Under the pieces are notes generated by a model. The model saw only the letters and a list, made by a program, of their open reading frames with translations, had not been told where the DNA came from and did no database searches. Positions 1 to 8,363 of a stretch of DNA of 64,000 nucleotides are shown piece by piece. The stretch comes from Actinophytocola sp044466355. Lineage in GTDB: Bacteria > Actinomycetota > Actinomycetes > Mycobacteriales > Pseudonocardiaceae. Where the stretch lies: NCBI RefSeq assembly GCF_044466355.1, contig NZ_JBITMQ010000009.1, positions 186,001 through 250,000 of the forward strand, read 5' to 3'. Positions within the stretch are counted from its first letter, which is position 1; every line of letters begins with the position of its first letter. The position numbers and the translations under genes were made by a program.

Positions 1-650
1 ACGTACACGCCGTCCCACAGCAGGCCGGTCTCCGGGTCGACCAGCACCTGCGACATCCACTCGGTCATGGACCTGGCCCGCTGCGGGTCGGCGCGTTCAC
101 CGCCGCGGGTCGACCAGCGGGTGAACAGGATCGCGGCGGGACCGTTGGCCGGGACGTTCTTGAACATGTCCTTGCGCCGCCACCAGATGCCGCCGCCGCC
201 GTGGTCGGTCCACCCGTCCCGCAGCTGGGCGGCGATCGCGGTCAGCGGCCTGGTGATCGGCACGCCCTCGCAGTCGTGCGCACGCATCAGCGCGAGGCCG
301 AGCCACGCGATGTCGTCGTAGTAGTCGTTGGTCCAGCCGGTGAGGTTGCGCACCCGCACCCCGCGCACGAGCTTCTTGATGGTGCCCGCGCGGGCCGCGT
401 TCGGCTGTCGTTCCTGCGCGTCGACGAGGCAGTCGAGCAGGTGCGCCTGCCACCAGTAGTTCCAGTGGATGTGCAGGCGGTTGTCCAACGACTGGGGCCA
501 GCCCGCGACGCCGAGCCGGGTGCCGGGCAGTGCCCACACGCGGCGCAGGTGCCTGGCGAGGACCGCGCGTTCCGCGACCGCCGCACGCGCACCCCAGAGG
601 GACGGCGGTCCCTCCGCTGTGCTCTTCGCATAGTCGGCGCGTTGCGTCAC
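1..650 (-). CDS. GH76 family glycoside hydrolase (5' part; gene runs off the left edge)
   Basis: The minus frame is open from a GTG at 650 to the window edge, giving about 216 N-terminal residues. Visible motifs are NYWWQAH, NDYYDDIAWLGLAL (the adjacent Asp pair is the catalytic signature of GH76 alpha-1,6-mannanases), GGGGIWWRRKDMFKN and ETGLLWDGV. The family hydrolyses alpha-1,6-mannan-type glycans. No signal peptide is seen before the domain, so the protein is probably cytoplasmic. The SD is weak (AGAG just before GTG). An in-frame stop lies at 719-717, so the start is between 707 (GTG) and 650. It is divergent from the molybdopterin oxidoreductase. Family is sure; substrate is inferred. 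Confidence 0.85.
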   Translation of the reverse strand, partial: MTQRADYAKSTAEGPPSLWGARAAVAERAVLARHLRRVWALPGTRLGVAGWPQSLDNRLHIHWNYWWQAHLLDCLVDAQERQPNAARAGTIKKLVRGVRVRNLTGWTNDYYDDIAWLGLALMRAHDCEGVPITRPLTAIAAQLRDGWTDHGGGGIWWRRKDMFKNVPANGPAAILFTRWSTRGGERADPQRARSMTEWMSQVLVDPETGLLWDGVY

Positions 651-730
651 CTCTACATCGTGCGTGCTGAATCGGTTCTGATGTTTCCGCCAGGAGGGTG
701 ATGTCACCGTCCTGTGTCACAGTGAGGCCC

Positions 731-2869
731 ATGACCACCACGCCGGTGACGTGTCCTCTGTGCGAAGCGACCTGCGGGCTGGCGGTGACGATCGAGGGCG
801 ACCGGGTCACCGGCGTGCGTGGGGACGACGCCGACGTGTTCTCCCACGGGTTCGTCTGCCCCAAGGGCGTGTCCCTCGGCGCGCTCCACCACGACCCGGA
901 CCGGCTGCGCACGCCGCTCGTGCGCCGCGACGGCGAGCTGGTCGAGGCCACCTGGGACGAGGCGTTCGCCGAGATCGAGCGCAGGCTCGTGCCGATCATG
1001 GCGGAGCACGGGCGGGACGCGGTCGCGGTCTACGCGGGCAACCCGGCGGTGCACAACACGTCGACCGCGCTGTACGGCCCCGCGTTCTACAAGGCGCTGG
1101 GCACCAAGAACTTCTACACGGCGGGCACCGTCGACCAGGTGCCGAAGCACTTCTCAGCCGGGCACATGTTCGGCGGCGGGTTCACGATCCCCGTGCCCGA
1201 CCTGGACCGGACCGATCACCTGCTGATGCTGGGCGCGAACCCGCTCGTGTCCAACGGCAGCCTCATGACCGCGCCGGACGTGCGCGGCAGGCTCCGTGCG
1301 CTGCGCGACCGCGGCGGCAAGCTCGTGGTGGTCGACCCGAAGCGGTCACGGACCGCGGAGATCGCCCACGAGCACCACGCGATCCGCCCCGGCACCGACG
1401 CGCTGCTGCTGTTCGCGCTGGTCAACGAGCTGTTCGCGGCGGAGAAGGTGAACACGCGGGGCCTGCCGGTCGACGGCGTCGACGAGGTGCGGGCGCTGGC
1501 GGAGCCGTTCACCCCGGACGCGGTCGCGACCCACACGGGCATCGCCGCCGACGACATCCGGCGCATGGCACACGAGCTGGCCGGCGCCGAGCGGGCCGCC
1601 GTGTACGGCCGGATCGGCACCACCACACAGGCCTTCGGCACGCTCGCGAGCTGGCTGATCGACGTGCTCAACGTGCTGACCGGCAACCTGGACCGCGAGG
1701 GCGGCGCCATGTTCCCGCTCGCGGCGGCGGGCCAGTCGAACGCACGCTCGGCGAAGCGACGCGGGTTCCGGACGGGCCGGTGGCACAGCCGCGTGCGCGG
1801 GCTGCCCGAGGTGGTCGGCGAGCTGCCCGTCGCGACACTGGCCGACGAGATCACGACCCCCGGCAACGGCCAGGTGCGGGCGCTGATCACCGTGTGCGGC
1901 AACCCGTGCCTGTCCACACCGAACGCCGACCGGCTCACGGAAGCGTTGGGGAACCTGGACTTCATGGTGTCGCTCGACGTGTACCTGAACGAGACGAGCA
2001 GGCACGCGGACGTCGTGCTGCCGGGGCCGACGCCGCTGGAACGCCCGCACTACGACGTCGCGCTGTACCAGCTCGCGGTCCGCAACGTCGCGAACTGGAC
2101 GCCCGCGACGCTGCCGACGGACGTGCCGCAGGAGTGGCAGACCCTGCTGCGCCTCACCGCGATCGTGACCGGCATGGGCGCGAACGCGGACCTCGACGGG
2201 CTCGACGACTTCGTGGCCGGCGAGTTGGCCAAGCGCCACGACGTCCCCGTCGGTGACCGGCGCGGGCCGGAACGGCTGATCGACATCATGCTGCGCGGCG
2301 GCCCGTACGACCTGGCGCTCGCCGACCTGGAGGCCGCGCCGCACGGCGTCGACCTCGGGCCGCTCACGCCGAGGATCCCGGACGTGCTCGGCACGCCGTC
2401 GGGCCGGATCGAGCTGGCGCCCGAGGCGATCACGGCGGACGTGCCGCGCCTCGCGGACGTGCTGGCCACGCCGGTGAACGGGGAGCTGCTGCTGATCGGA
2501 CGACGCCAGCTGTCCTCGAACAACTCGTGGATGCACAACCTGGAACCGTTGGTGCGCGGGAAGAACCGGTGCACGGCACAGCTGCACCCGGCGGACGCGG
2601 GCAGGCTCGGCCTCGCCGACGGCGGCACGGCGGTGGTCCGCTCACGTGCCGGGGAGATCAAGATCCCGGTGGAGGTCACGGACGCGATCCGGCCGGGCGT
2701 GGTGAGCATCCCGCACGGGTGGGGACACGACGTGGACGGCACGCGCGCGACGGTGGCGAAGGCCCACGCGGGCGTGAACACGAACGTGCTGGCGGACGAC
2801 CGGCTGCTCGACGCGCTGTCGGGCACGGCGGCCCTCAACGGCATCCCCGTGGAGATCGAACCCGTCTGA
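731..2869 (+). CDS. molybdopterin-dependent oxidoreductase (BisC/formate dehydrogenase-like)
   Basis: 712 aa from ATG 731. The N-terminus carries the [4Fe-4S] motif CPLCEATCG plus VCPKG (C8-X2-C11-X3-C15-X27-C43), followed by molybdopterin oxidoreductase domains and a C-terminal dinucleotide-binding domain (about 590-710; GRRQLSSNNSWMHN, HGWGHD). It should bind a bis-MGD Mo cofactor and transfer electrons to or from an unidentified partner. No TAT signal is present, so it is probably cytoplasmic. Start choice is uncertain: GTG 698 and ATG 701 are in frame, but the AGGAGG at 692-697 lies too close to them, while GAGG at 724-727 fits 731 weakly. It stands alone, without accessory subunits or Mo-cofactor genes. 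The substrate cannot be told from sequence. Confidence 0.88.
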   Translation: MTTTPVTCPLCEATCGLAVTIEGDRVTGVRGDDADVFSHGFVCPKGVSLGALHHDPDRLRTPLVRRDGELVEATWDEAFAEIERRLVPIMAEHGRDAVAVYAGNPAVHNTSTALYGPAFYKALGTKNFYTAGTVDQVPKHFSAGHMFGGGFTIPVPDLDRTDHLLMLGANPLVSNGSLMTAPDVRGRLRALRDRGGKLVVVDPKRSRTAEIAHEHHAIRPGTDALLLFALVNELFAAEKVNTRGLPVDGVDEVRALAEPFTPDAVATHTGIAADDIRRMAHELAGAERAAVYGRIGTTTQAFGTLASWLIDVLNVLTGNLDREGGAMFPLAAAGQSNARSAKRRGFRTGRWHSRVRGLPEVVGELPVATLADEITTPGNGQVRALITVCGNPCLSTPNADRLTEALGNLDFMVSLDVYLNETSRHADVVLPGPTPLERPHYDVALYQLAVRNVANWTPATLPTDVPQEWQTLLRLTAIVTGMGANADLDGLDDFVAGELAKRHDVPVGDRRGPERLIDIMLRGGPYDLALADLEAAPHGVDLGPLTPRIPDVLGTPSGRIELAPEAITADVPRLADVLATPVNGELLLIGRRQLSSNNSWMHNLEPLVRGKNRCTAQLHPADAGRLGLADGGTAVVRSRAGEIKIPVEVTDAIRPGVVSIPHGWGHDVDGTRATVAKAHAGVNTNVLADDRLLDALSGTAALNGIPVEIEPV

Positions 2870-2925
2870 TTCGATGTGATTCAGGAACGCGCTTGACAAT
2901 GCACGTGCGCGTTTGTTCTGATGCT

Positions 2926-2954
2926 GCATCATCACGCATCATCTTGGATCATCC
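2926..2954. promoter_or_regulatory. phased direct repeats upstream of XRE regulator
   Basis: GCATCATC occurs at 2926-2933 and 2936-2943, and GGATCATC at 2947-2954, with 10-11 bp pitch. A TTGACA-like -35 lies at 2893-2898. Repeats on one face of the helix just before a helix-turn-helix gene suggest an autoregulatory operator; this is inference. Confidence 0.35.
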
Positions 2955-2987
2955 CGGGCTTGGATGACCGGGAAGGTTCACGGGGAC

Positions 2988-3857
2988 ATGGACACCTCCG
3001 GTGAGTTGGCGGGCAGGGAGCTGCTGGCGGCGGAGCTGCGGCGAGTCCGCGACCTCGCCGGGGTGTCCGGCCGTGACCTGGCGCGACGGATCGGCATCAG
3101 CCAGTCCAAGGTGTCCCGGATCGAGTCGGGCGCCGTCGTTCCGTCGCTGCCGGAGGTCACGGCCTGGGGAAAGGAGCTGGGGGTGTCCGCCGAGACGCAG
3201 GAGCGGCTCGCCGCCCTGATCGAGGCCGCCTACGACGAGATCCACCCGTGGCGCACGGCCGTGCGGCAGCGCCGCAACCTGCAGGACAGCATCCACCACC
3301 TCGAGTCGACCGCGACGAGGATCGCCACGTTCCAGCCCGCCCTGGTGCCGGGTCTGTTGCAGACGGCCGAGTACGCGCGCCGCGTGATCACCATGTTCCG
3401 CAGGCAGTACGACGGCGCCGATCCCGCCGCCGACGTCGCGGGCAGGATGAACCGCCAGCTCGCGCTGTACGAGACGAACCGGCACTTCGACTTCCTGATC
3501 ACGGAGACCGCGCTGCGGTGGCGTCCCGGGCCGGTCTCACTGCAGGTGGCGCAGCTCGACCGCATCGGGTCCATCAGCACGCTGGAGAACGTCACCGTCG
3601 GCGTCATCCCGCTGGACGTCGAGGCCACCGCGCTCACGACCCACAACTTCGTCGTCTACGAGGGCGACGAGGACGCTGACGACGCGACGGTCACCGTCGA
3701 GACCATCCACGCCGACATGACCGTCGACACCGCCGAGCACGTGGCGCTGTACCGCTCCCGCTGGTCCGATCTGTGCCGCACGGCGCTCTTCGGTGACGAC
3801 GCCCGGGAATTCCTCCGGGGCGTCGCCACCGCGCTCCGCAACAGTCACGACGAATAG
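2988..3857 (+). CDS. XRE-family HTH regulator with DUF5753 domain
   Basis: 289 aa from ATG 2988. An N-terminal Cro/CI helix-turn-helix is clear (about residues 15-45: LAGVSGRDLARRIGISQSK then RIESG). The remainder is a DUF5753-type sensor domain with the characteristic FQPALVPGLLQTAEYA stretch. Such regulators are abundant in mycelial actinobacteria and are usually paired with a DUF397 protein, as in the BldB/WhiJ-type systems; a DUF397 gene lies convergent 34 bp away. ATG 2964 is an alternative in-frame start; GGAAGG at 2971-2976 favours 2988. Target genes are unknown. Confidence 0.88.
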   Translation: MDTSGELAGRELLAAELRRVRDLAGVSGRDLARRIGISQSKVSRIESGAVVPSLPEVTAWGKELGVSAETQERLAALIEAAYDEIHPWRTAVRQRRNLQDSIHHLESTATRIATFQPALVPGLLQTAEYARRVITMFRRQYDGADPAADVAGRMNRQLALYETNRHFDFLITETALRWRPGPVSLQVAQLDRIGSISTLENVTVGVIPLDVEATALTTHNFVVYEGDEDADDATVTVETIHADMTVDTAEHVALYRSRWSDLCRTALFGDDAREFLRGVATALRNSHDE

Positions 3858-3891
3858 GACGACGGAGTCCCCCATGGTTCGAATCCAGGAA

Positions 3892-4104
3892 TTATCCGCG
3901 GCACCTCGGTGAGCGCGAGATTAATCCGCGCGCGAACGTCTCCCACCCGCTCCGGGTGATCAGCAGGACCGGTCCGTCGGGATCCTTCGAGTTTCGCACG
4001 CCGATGACCTCGGTCCTGGTCACCTCGACGCAGTTGCCGCCCTCGCTGAAGCTGCTCTTCACGAAGGTGGCGTGCGCTCGTATCCAGTTCTCGATGCCGT
4101 ACAT
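3892..4104 (-). CDS. DUF397 domain-containing protein
   Basis: 70 aa. It shows the DUF397 pattern W(I)RAHATFVKSSFSEGGNCVEV, then VRNSKDPDGPVLLITRSGW and a C-terminal F. DUF397 proteins are small partners of XRE/DUF5753 regulators and are thought to modulate them, possibly in development or secondary metabolism. Here the gene converges on its likely partner instead of following it in an operon, and it starts only 26 bp from the divergent BTAD regulator. The C-terminal tail RSPRCRG is atypical. Family assignment is firm; role comes from the family. Confidence 0.85.
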   Translation of the reverse strand: MYGIENWIRAHATFVKSSFSEGGNCVEVTRTEVIGVRNSKDPDGPVLLITRSGWETFARGLISRSPRCRG

Positions 4105-4130
4105 GACTCCATGGAAACCGAAGGCAGAAG

Positions 4131-4883
4131 ATGACGAAAGAGGCCGGCATTCTTTCGCCCGAAAATGTCATGTTTCACCTCTTCGGCGAGGTCGGAACGG
4201 CACGGGAAAACGCACGTGCAGTTCTCGGCCCCGCCGACGAACAACGCATGGTGGTGCCGCTCCTGCTCGCCAGGGGGCGGGCGGTCTCCCGTCTCGAGCT
4301 CGCCGACTGGCTCGGCGACGACGGCTCGTTCGACGACATCGACCCGCTCATGGCCGACCTGCGCCGCAGGCTCGCGGCGCTGGGGTTCCGGCAGGCGCTG
4401 GTCAACCGGGACCAGTTGTGGCGCCTGAACATCGCGGCCGACCAGGTCGACGTGCACCGGCTGAGCGCACAGGTCGCCGCGGCCGGGCGGCTCGACGACC
4501 GCACGGCGGCGGCACGCCTGCGTGCCGTGGTCGAGCAGTGCGCGGGCGAGCCGCTCGCCGGGCTCACGGGCCGCCGGATCGCGAAGTGCCGCCACGCGCT
4601 GCGCGAGGAACGGCGGGCCGGGGAGGTCGCGCTGGTCCGCGTCGAGTGCAGGCTCGGCCGGGTCGGGCACTACGTCCCCGACCTGGTCCGGCTGTCGCAC
4701 GAGCGGCTGGCGGACACCGAGGTCGTCGGGCTCACCATGTACGCGCTCGACGTCACCGGCAAGCGGGACGAGGCCGTCGAGCTGTACCACCGCTACCACG
4801 AGCACGTGGTCGAACTGGGTGTGTCGGTGCCGAAGCCGATGCTGGACCTACGGACGTGGATCAGCAAGGTGGAGAGCCACTGA
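4131..4883 (+). CDS. BTAD (SARP/AfsR-like) transcriptional activator
   Basis: 250 aa. The N-terminal third resembles the winged-helix DNA-binding part of SARP proteins (LSRLELADWLGDDGSFDDID, MADLRRRLAALGF). The rest matches a bacterial transcriptional activator domain, with repeated helices ending in LTMYALDVTGKRDEAVELY. The length fits a stand-alone SARP without the ATPase and TPR modules of AfsR. Such activators usually act on specialised-metabolism genes, but no biosynthetic cluster is adjacent. The 26-bp gap to the divergent DUF397 gene implies shared control. The winged-helix part is less typical than the BTAD part. Confidence 0.75.
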   Translation: MTKEAGILSPENVMFHLFGEVGTARENARAVLGPADEQRMVVPLLLARGRAVSRLELADWLGDDGSFDDIDPLMADLRRRLAALGFRQALVNRDQLWRLNIAADQVDVHRLSAQVAAAGRLDDRTAAARLRAVVEQCAGEPLAGLTGRRIAKCRHALREERRAGEVALVRVECRLGRVGHYVPDLVRLSHERLADTEVVGLTMYALDVTGKRDEAVELYHRYHEHVVELGVSVPKPMLDLRTWISKVESH

Positions 4884-4884
4884 T

Positions 4885-5535
4885 TCACCAGGCCTTGTCG
4901 AGGTCGGCGTGTTCGCGGATCCACGCGTGCATGACGATGCCCGCCGCCACGCCCGCGTTGATGGAGCGCGTCGAGCCGAACTGGGCGATCGACACGACCT
5001 GGGTGGCCTGCTTGCGGGCGTCCTCGGTGAGGCCGGGGCCCTCCTGGCCGAACACGAGGACGCAGCGGCGTGGCAGCGACACCGTCTCCAGGCGGGCCGC
5101 GCCCGGGGTGTTGTCCACGGCGACGACCGCGAGCCCGTCGGCGGTGGCGAAGTCCAGCAGCGCGGCCATGTCCGGGTGGTGGTGCACGTGCTGGTACCGG
5201 TCGGTGACCATGGCACCGCGGCGGTTCCAGCGGCGGCGGCCGACGATGTGGACCGCGCGGGCCGCGAACGCGTTGGCGGTGCGGACGACCGTGCCGATGT
5301 TGTGGTCGTGCTGGAAGTTCTCGATGGCGACGTGGAAGTCGTGGCGGCGGGTGTCGAGGTCCGCGACGACGGCGTCACGACGCCAGTAGCGGTAGTGGTC
5401 GACGACGTTGCGGCGGTCGCCGTCGGTGAGCAGGGCGGGGTCGTAGCGGTCGTCGGCCGGCCAGTCACCCGGCCACGGGCCTACGCCGACCGGCTCGCCG
5501 AACTCCCACTCCGTTGGACCGGACTCCTCCGCCAC
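4885..5535 (-). CDS. TrmH-family RNA methyltransferase (SpoU)
   Basis: 216 aa from GTG 5535. All three SPOUT motifs are visible: NIGTVVRTANAF (motif 1), VFGQEGPGL (motif 2) and STRSINAGVAAGIVMHAW (motif 3). The family uses SAM for 2'-O-ribose methylation of tRNA or rRNA; which RNA is not evident. The start overlaps the end of the upstream DUF2784 gene by 55 bp, implying a two-gene operon. Longer in-frame starts exist up to 5790 but run inside the DUF2784 coding region and look non-coding. It ends 2 bp from the convergent BTAD gene. Confidence 0.88.
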   Translation of the reverse strand: MAEESGPTEWEFGEPVGVGPWPGDWPADDRYDPALLTDGDRRNVVDHYRYWRRDAVVADLDTRRHDFHVAIENFQHDHNIGTVVRTANAFAARAVHIVGRRRWNRRGAMVTDRYQHVHHHPDMAALLDFATADGLAVVAVDNTPGAARLETVSLPRRCVLVFGQEGPGLTEDARKQATQVVSIAQFGSTRSINAGVAAGIVMHAWIREHADLDKAW

Positions 5536-5870
5536 CGCACCCACACTCCCACGTACGACACGACCAGCAGGACGATGGCACCCACCGCGACGACCGGCAG
5601 GAGCGGGCGGGGAATGATCTCGTCGTAGATGTAGTACTCGTTGAAACCGCCGGGCAGCGGGCCGAGGCCCTGCATGCCGCGGAACCAGTCTTCCAGGGCG
5701 GTCAGGGGGCACGGGACCGGCGTGACGTTGACCAGGACGCCCCATGCCGCGAAGAACACGTGCACGAAGATCGATCTTCGCCAGTGCCATGCCAGGAACC
5801 CGCCTAGCCCGATGTACAGCAGCGCTACGAAATGCACCACCGTGGTGACATTGGCGAGTAATCCGGGCAT
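5481..5870 (-). CDS. DUF2784 family membrane protein
   Basis: 129 aa with four hydrophobic segments (about residues 8-26, 33-50, and 90-115, plus a weaker one) and the conserved pattern HFVALLYIGLGGFLAW, TPVPCPLTALEDW and YIYDEIIP typical of DUF2784. Function of the family is unknown. It lies directly upstream of, and overlaps, the TrmH-type methyltransferase gene. The 188 bp upstream (5871-6058) hold no convincing gene. Confidence 0.85.
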   Translation of the reverse strand: MPGLLANVTTVVHFVALLYIGLGGFLAWHWRRSIFVHVFFAAWGVLVNVTPVPCPLTALEDWFRGMQGLGPLPGGFNEYYIYDEIIPRPLLPVVAVGAIVLLVVSYVGVWVRWRRSPVQRSGSSASRSA

Positions 5871-6058
5871 ACGTTCACGCTACCGAAAAATCACCCCTGA
5901 GGAGGCCGTCTCGGCTGCTGCGGTGCTGGTGGCGGGCTTGCGGCGGGTGATGCGGCGGGTCGGCCGAGCGGTCTGCGCCGCAGTTCGACGTCGACCCGCC
6001 GCCACGACTCCTCGATGGCGTTCCGCTGCCGGCATGTCCCGGTCCGCGGGCCGCTCGC

Positions 6059-6613
6059 TCACAAACCCAGGTCGGCGAGGTTCAGCAGGTAGCGGTAGGG
6101 AAGGCCGCGTGCCTCGATGGCCTCGCGGGCACCGGTGTCCCGGTCCACGACGGTCGCGACGCCGACGACCTTGGCCCCGGCCTCCTCGAGCGCGTCGACC
6201 GCGGTGAGCACGCTGCCGCCGGTGGTCGAGGTGTCCTCGACGGCCAGCACCGGCTGCCCGGCGACCTCGATGCCCTCGACACGTCGCTGCATGCCGTGTG
6301 CCTTGGCCTCCTTGCGCACGACGAACACGTCGAGCACCTCACCCGCGGTCGCGGCGGCGTGCATCATGGCGTACGCCACCGGGTCCGCGCCGAGGGTGAG
6401 CCCGCCGGCGGCGACGTAGTCCCAGTCCGCGGTGAGCTGGCGCAGCAGCCGCCCGATGAGCGGGGCGGCCGCGTGGTGCAGGGTGGCCCGGCGGAGGTCG
6501 ACGTAGTAGTCGGCGTCCTTGCCGGAAGCGAGCGTCACGCGCCCGTGCACGACGGCTAGTTCCGTGACGAGGCGGGCGAGCTCGCCCTTTGCGGTGAGGT
6601 CGAGGGTGCGCAC
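6059..6613 (-). CDS. pyrE: orotate phosphoribosyltransferase
   Basis: 184 aa from GTG 6613. It transfers the phosphoribosyl group of PRPP to orotate to give OMP, the fifth step of pyrimidine synthesis. The PRPP-binding motif reads VLAVEDTSTTGGSVLTAV, with a TLASGKDADYYVDLRR segment near the N-terminus and EAKAHG in the catalytic loop region. The in-frame extension to 6859 is rejected because it overlaps the upstream gene and has no conserved content. No clear SD precedes GTG. It is isolated from other pyr genes, as in many actinobacteria. Confidence 0.9.
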   Translation of the reverse strand: MRTLDLTAKGELARLVTELAVVHGRVTLASGKDADYYVDLRRATLHHAAAPLIGRLLRQLTADWDYVAAGGLTLGADPVAYAMMHAAATAGEVLDVFVVRKEAKAHGMQRRVEGIEVAGQPVLAVEDTSTTGGSVLTAVDALEEAGAKVVGVATVVDRDTGAREAIEARGLPYRYLLNLADLGL

Positions 6614-6705
6614 AGGTCCACACTGTCTCACGGACCAGGGCCGATGGCGTAGCGGCACGCCAGAAGTCACACGCGGCCGGACGGCGGCACGGCCGATCCA
6701 CCACG

Positions 6706-7524
6706 TCACCCGAAGCCGCGTTCGTCCTGCTTGAGTGCGGTGTCGACGGTCAGCGCGGAGGCGACCACCATGCTCGCCAACGGGTCCTGCAGTGGCCGGT
6801 GGACCTGCACCACGTAGTTGTCCGCGGTCGTGAACGCGGTTTTCGCGAAGCCCTCCCACGTCTTCGTGATGCGGGCGATCTCACCGCCGGTGTGGTCGAG
6901 GACGGCGAAGTTCCACGCGCGCCAGTTCTCCGCCTGGATCCCGCCGATCTGGTGCTCGCCGACGACGAACGAGAACCGGATCTTGCCGAACACGTTCTCC
7001 TGCACGATCTGGCCGACCTCGGACCCGTCCGGCCGCTGCACGATGATCCGCGACTTGAACACCTTCGCGGGCCTGGTCAGCATCAGCACCGGCTGGTGGT
7101 TGACGTCCCGCACCTCGAGGCGGTGGGTGAGGAACTGGTCGTAGCTGGTGAGGAACCGGACGGCCTTCTTGAACGCGTTCTGCCCGACCTGGGCGACCGA
7201 CCCGAGCTGCCGCCCGTGCTGGTCGAACACGGCGTACTCGTTGGCCATCTCGATGAGCTTGACCTTCTGGTTGACCACGAGCACGGGCTCGGTGAACAAC
7301 GTCCCGCCGCCGTACCCGGCCTGCCCGACGCCTGCGGCACGGGTCTGCTCCCGGATCTTGTCCGGGTCAGGTCCCCTGCCGACCTGTATCTCCCAGGCGC
7401 TGGCGTCGCTGCGCGGCTGTTGTTGCTGGGCCTGCTGCGTGTGCTGTGTCCACTGCTGACCGTCCCACCAACGGAGAACGGTGGACCCGGGCTGCTCGGG
7501 GTACCAACCAGGCGGCTGCGTCAT
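6706..7524 (-). CDS. phospholipid scramblase-related protein with N-terminal DUF2510
   Basis: 272 aa. The first 30 residues are a DUF2510 module (PPGWYPEQPGSTVLRWWDGQQW), then a Gln-rich linker, then a scramblase/LURP-one-like beta-barrel domain (about 70-265: FTEPVLVVNQKVKLIEM, YAVFDQHGRQLGSV, NFAVLDHTGGEIARI). Bacterial members are of unknown function; in eukaryotes the fold binds membranes or lipids. DUF2510 is common on actinobacterial envelope-associated proteins. It is probably monocistronic. The assignment rests on pattern recognition. Confidence 0.82.
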   Translation of the reverse strand: MTQPPGWYPEQPGSTVLRWWDGQQWTQHTQQAQQQQPRSDASAWEIQVGRGPDPDKIREQTRAAGVGQAGYGGGTLFTEPVLVVNQKVKLIEMANEYAVFDQHGRQLGSVAQVGQNAFKKAVRFLTSYDQFLTHRLEVRDVNHQPVLMLTRPAKVFKSRIIVQRPDGSEVGQIVQENVFGKIRFSFVVGEHQIGGIQAENWRAWNFAVLDHTGGEIARITKTWEGFAKTAFTTADNYVVQVHRPLQDPLASMVVASALTVDTALKQDERGFG

Positions 7525-7583
7525 GGGGGCAGCTTGTCACCGCGAACGGCGTGGCGCAGCCATTGTCCGAATACTCACGTACG

Positions 7584-8363
7584 TCAGGTGCGGTCGCGGC
7601 CACTCGTCACCCGGGCCTCCAGGCGCCGCAGCACGGCGCTCGGCAGCAGCCTGGGCACGGCCAGCAGCGCCTTGTACATGGCACCCGGCACCGACCGCGT
7701 CCGTCCGCGCCGGAGGTCACGCAGGCAGTCGGCCACCACGCGGTCCGCGTCCAGCATCAGGCGGTCCGGCAGGGGCGCCTTGTCGTCGCCCGCACGGTCG
7801 TGGAACTCCGTCTTCGTGAACCCGGGGCACAGCGCCATCACCCGCACGCCCGTGCCCGCGAGGTTCACGGCCATGCCCTCGGAGAACGCGGTGACCCACG
7901 CCTTCGACGCCCCGTAGGTCGGGCCGGTGGCCGGGAAGAAGCCCGCCACGCTCGACACGTTGACGACCGCGCCGTGGCCGCGGTCGATCATGCCGGGCAG
8001 CACCGCGTGGGTGAGCCGCAGCACGCTCGTGACGTTCACGTCCAGCTGGGCCTGCAGGTGGTCGAGGCCGGTGGTGGCGAACGCGCCCCGGGTACCGAAG
8101 CCCGCGTTGTTGACCAGCAGGTCGATCGGCTGCTCCGCGTTCTGCAGCCGCTCCTCCACCCGCTTGCGGGCTCTGGCGACGGACAGGTCCGCGGCCATGG
8201 GCGTGACGGTGACGCCGTGCCGGTCGGACAGCTCGGCGGCGACCTCCTTGAGCCGCTCCTTGGTGCGCGCGACGATGACCAGGTCCCAGCCCTCGGCGGC
8301 GAGCTTCCTGGCGAAGGCGGCCCCGATCCCGGCGGTGGCCCCGGTGACAAGCGCTGTCGGCAT
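7584..8363 (-). CDS. SDR-family NAD(P)-dependent oxidoreductase
   Basis: 259 aa from ATG 8363. Classical SDR motifs are present: TGATAGIG (cofactor loop, residues 8-15), LVNNAGFG, the catalytic Ser in VNVSSVAGF, and YGASK with catalytic Tyr and Lys. The C-terminus is long and basic, as in the DltE/YqjQ-like SDR subgroup acting on lipids or steroids; substrate is unknown. Its start codon overlaps the stop of the upstream membrane protein (TGATG), so the two are translationally coupled. Confidence 0.9.
   Translation of the reverse strand: MPTALVTGATAGIGAAFARKLAAEGWDLVIVARTKERLKEVAAELSDRHGVTVTPMAADLSVARARKRVEERLQNAEQPIDLLVNNAGFGTRGAFATTGLDHLQAQLDVNVTSVLRLTHAVLPGMIDRGHGAVVNVSSVAGFFPATGPTYGASKAWVTAFSEGMAVNLAGTGVRVMALCPGFTKTEFHDRAGDDKAPLPDRLMLDADRVVADCLRDLRRGRTRSVPGAMYKALLAVPRLLPSAVLRRLEARVTSGRDRT

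Noticed and set aside
97..999. 300-aa minus-strand frame at the left edge
   Set aside because: Out of frame with the GH76 protein, which is clearly coded in the neighbouring frame, and overlaps the molybdopterin oxidoreductase.
5880..6062. 60-aa minus-strand frame overlapping the pyrE stop by GTGA
   Set aside because: Arg/Ala/Thr-rich with no pattern and no SD. The overlap alone is weak support; probably chance.
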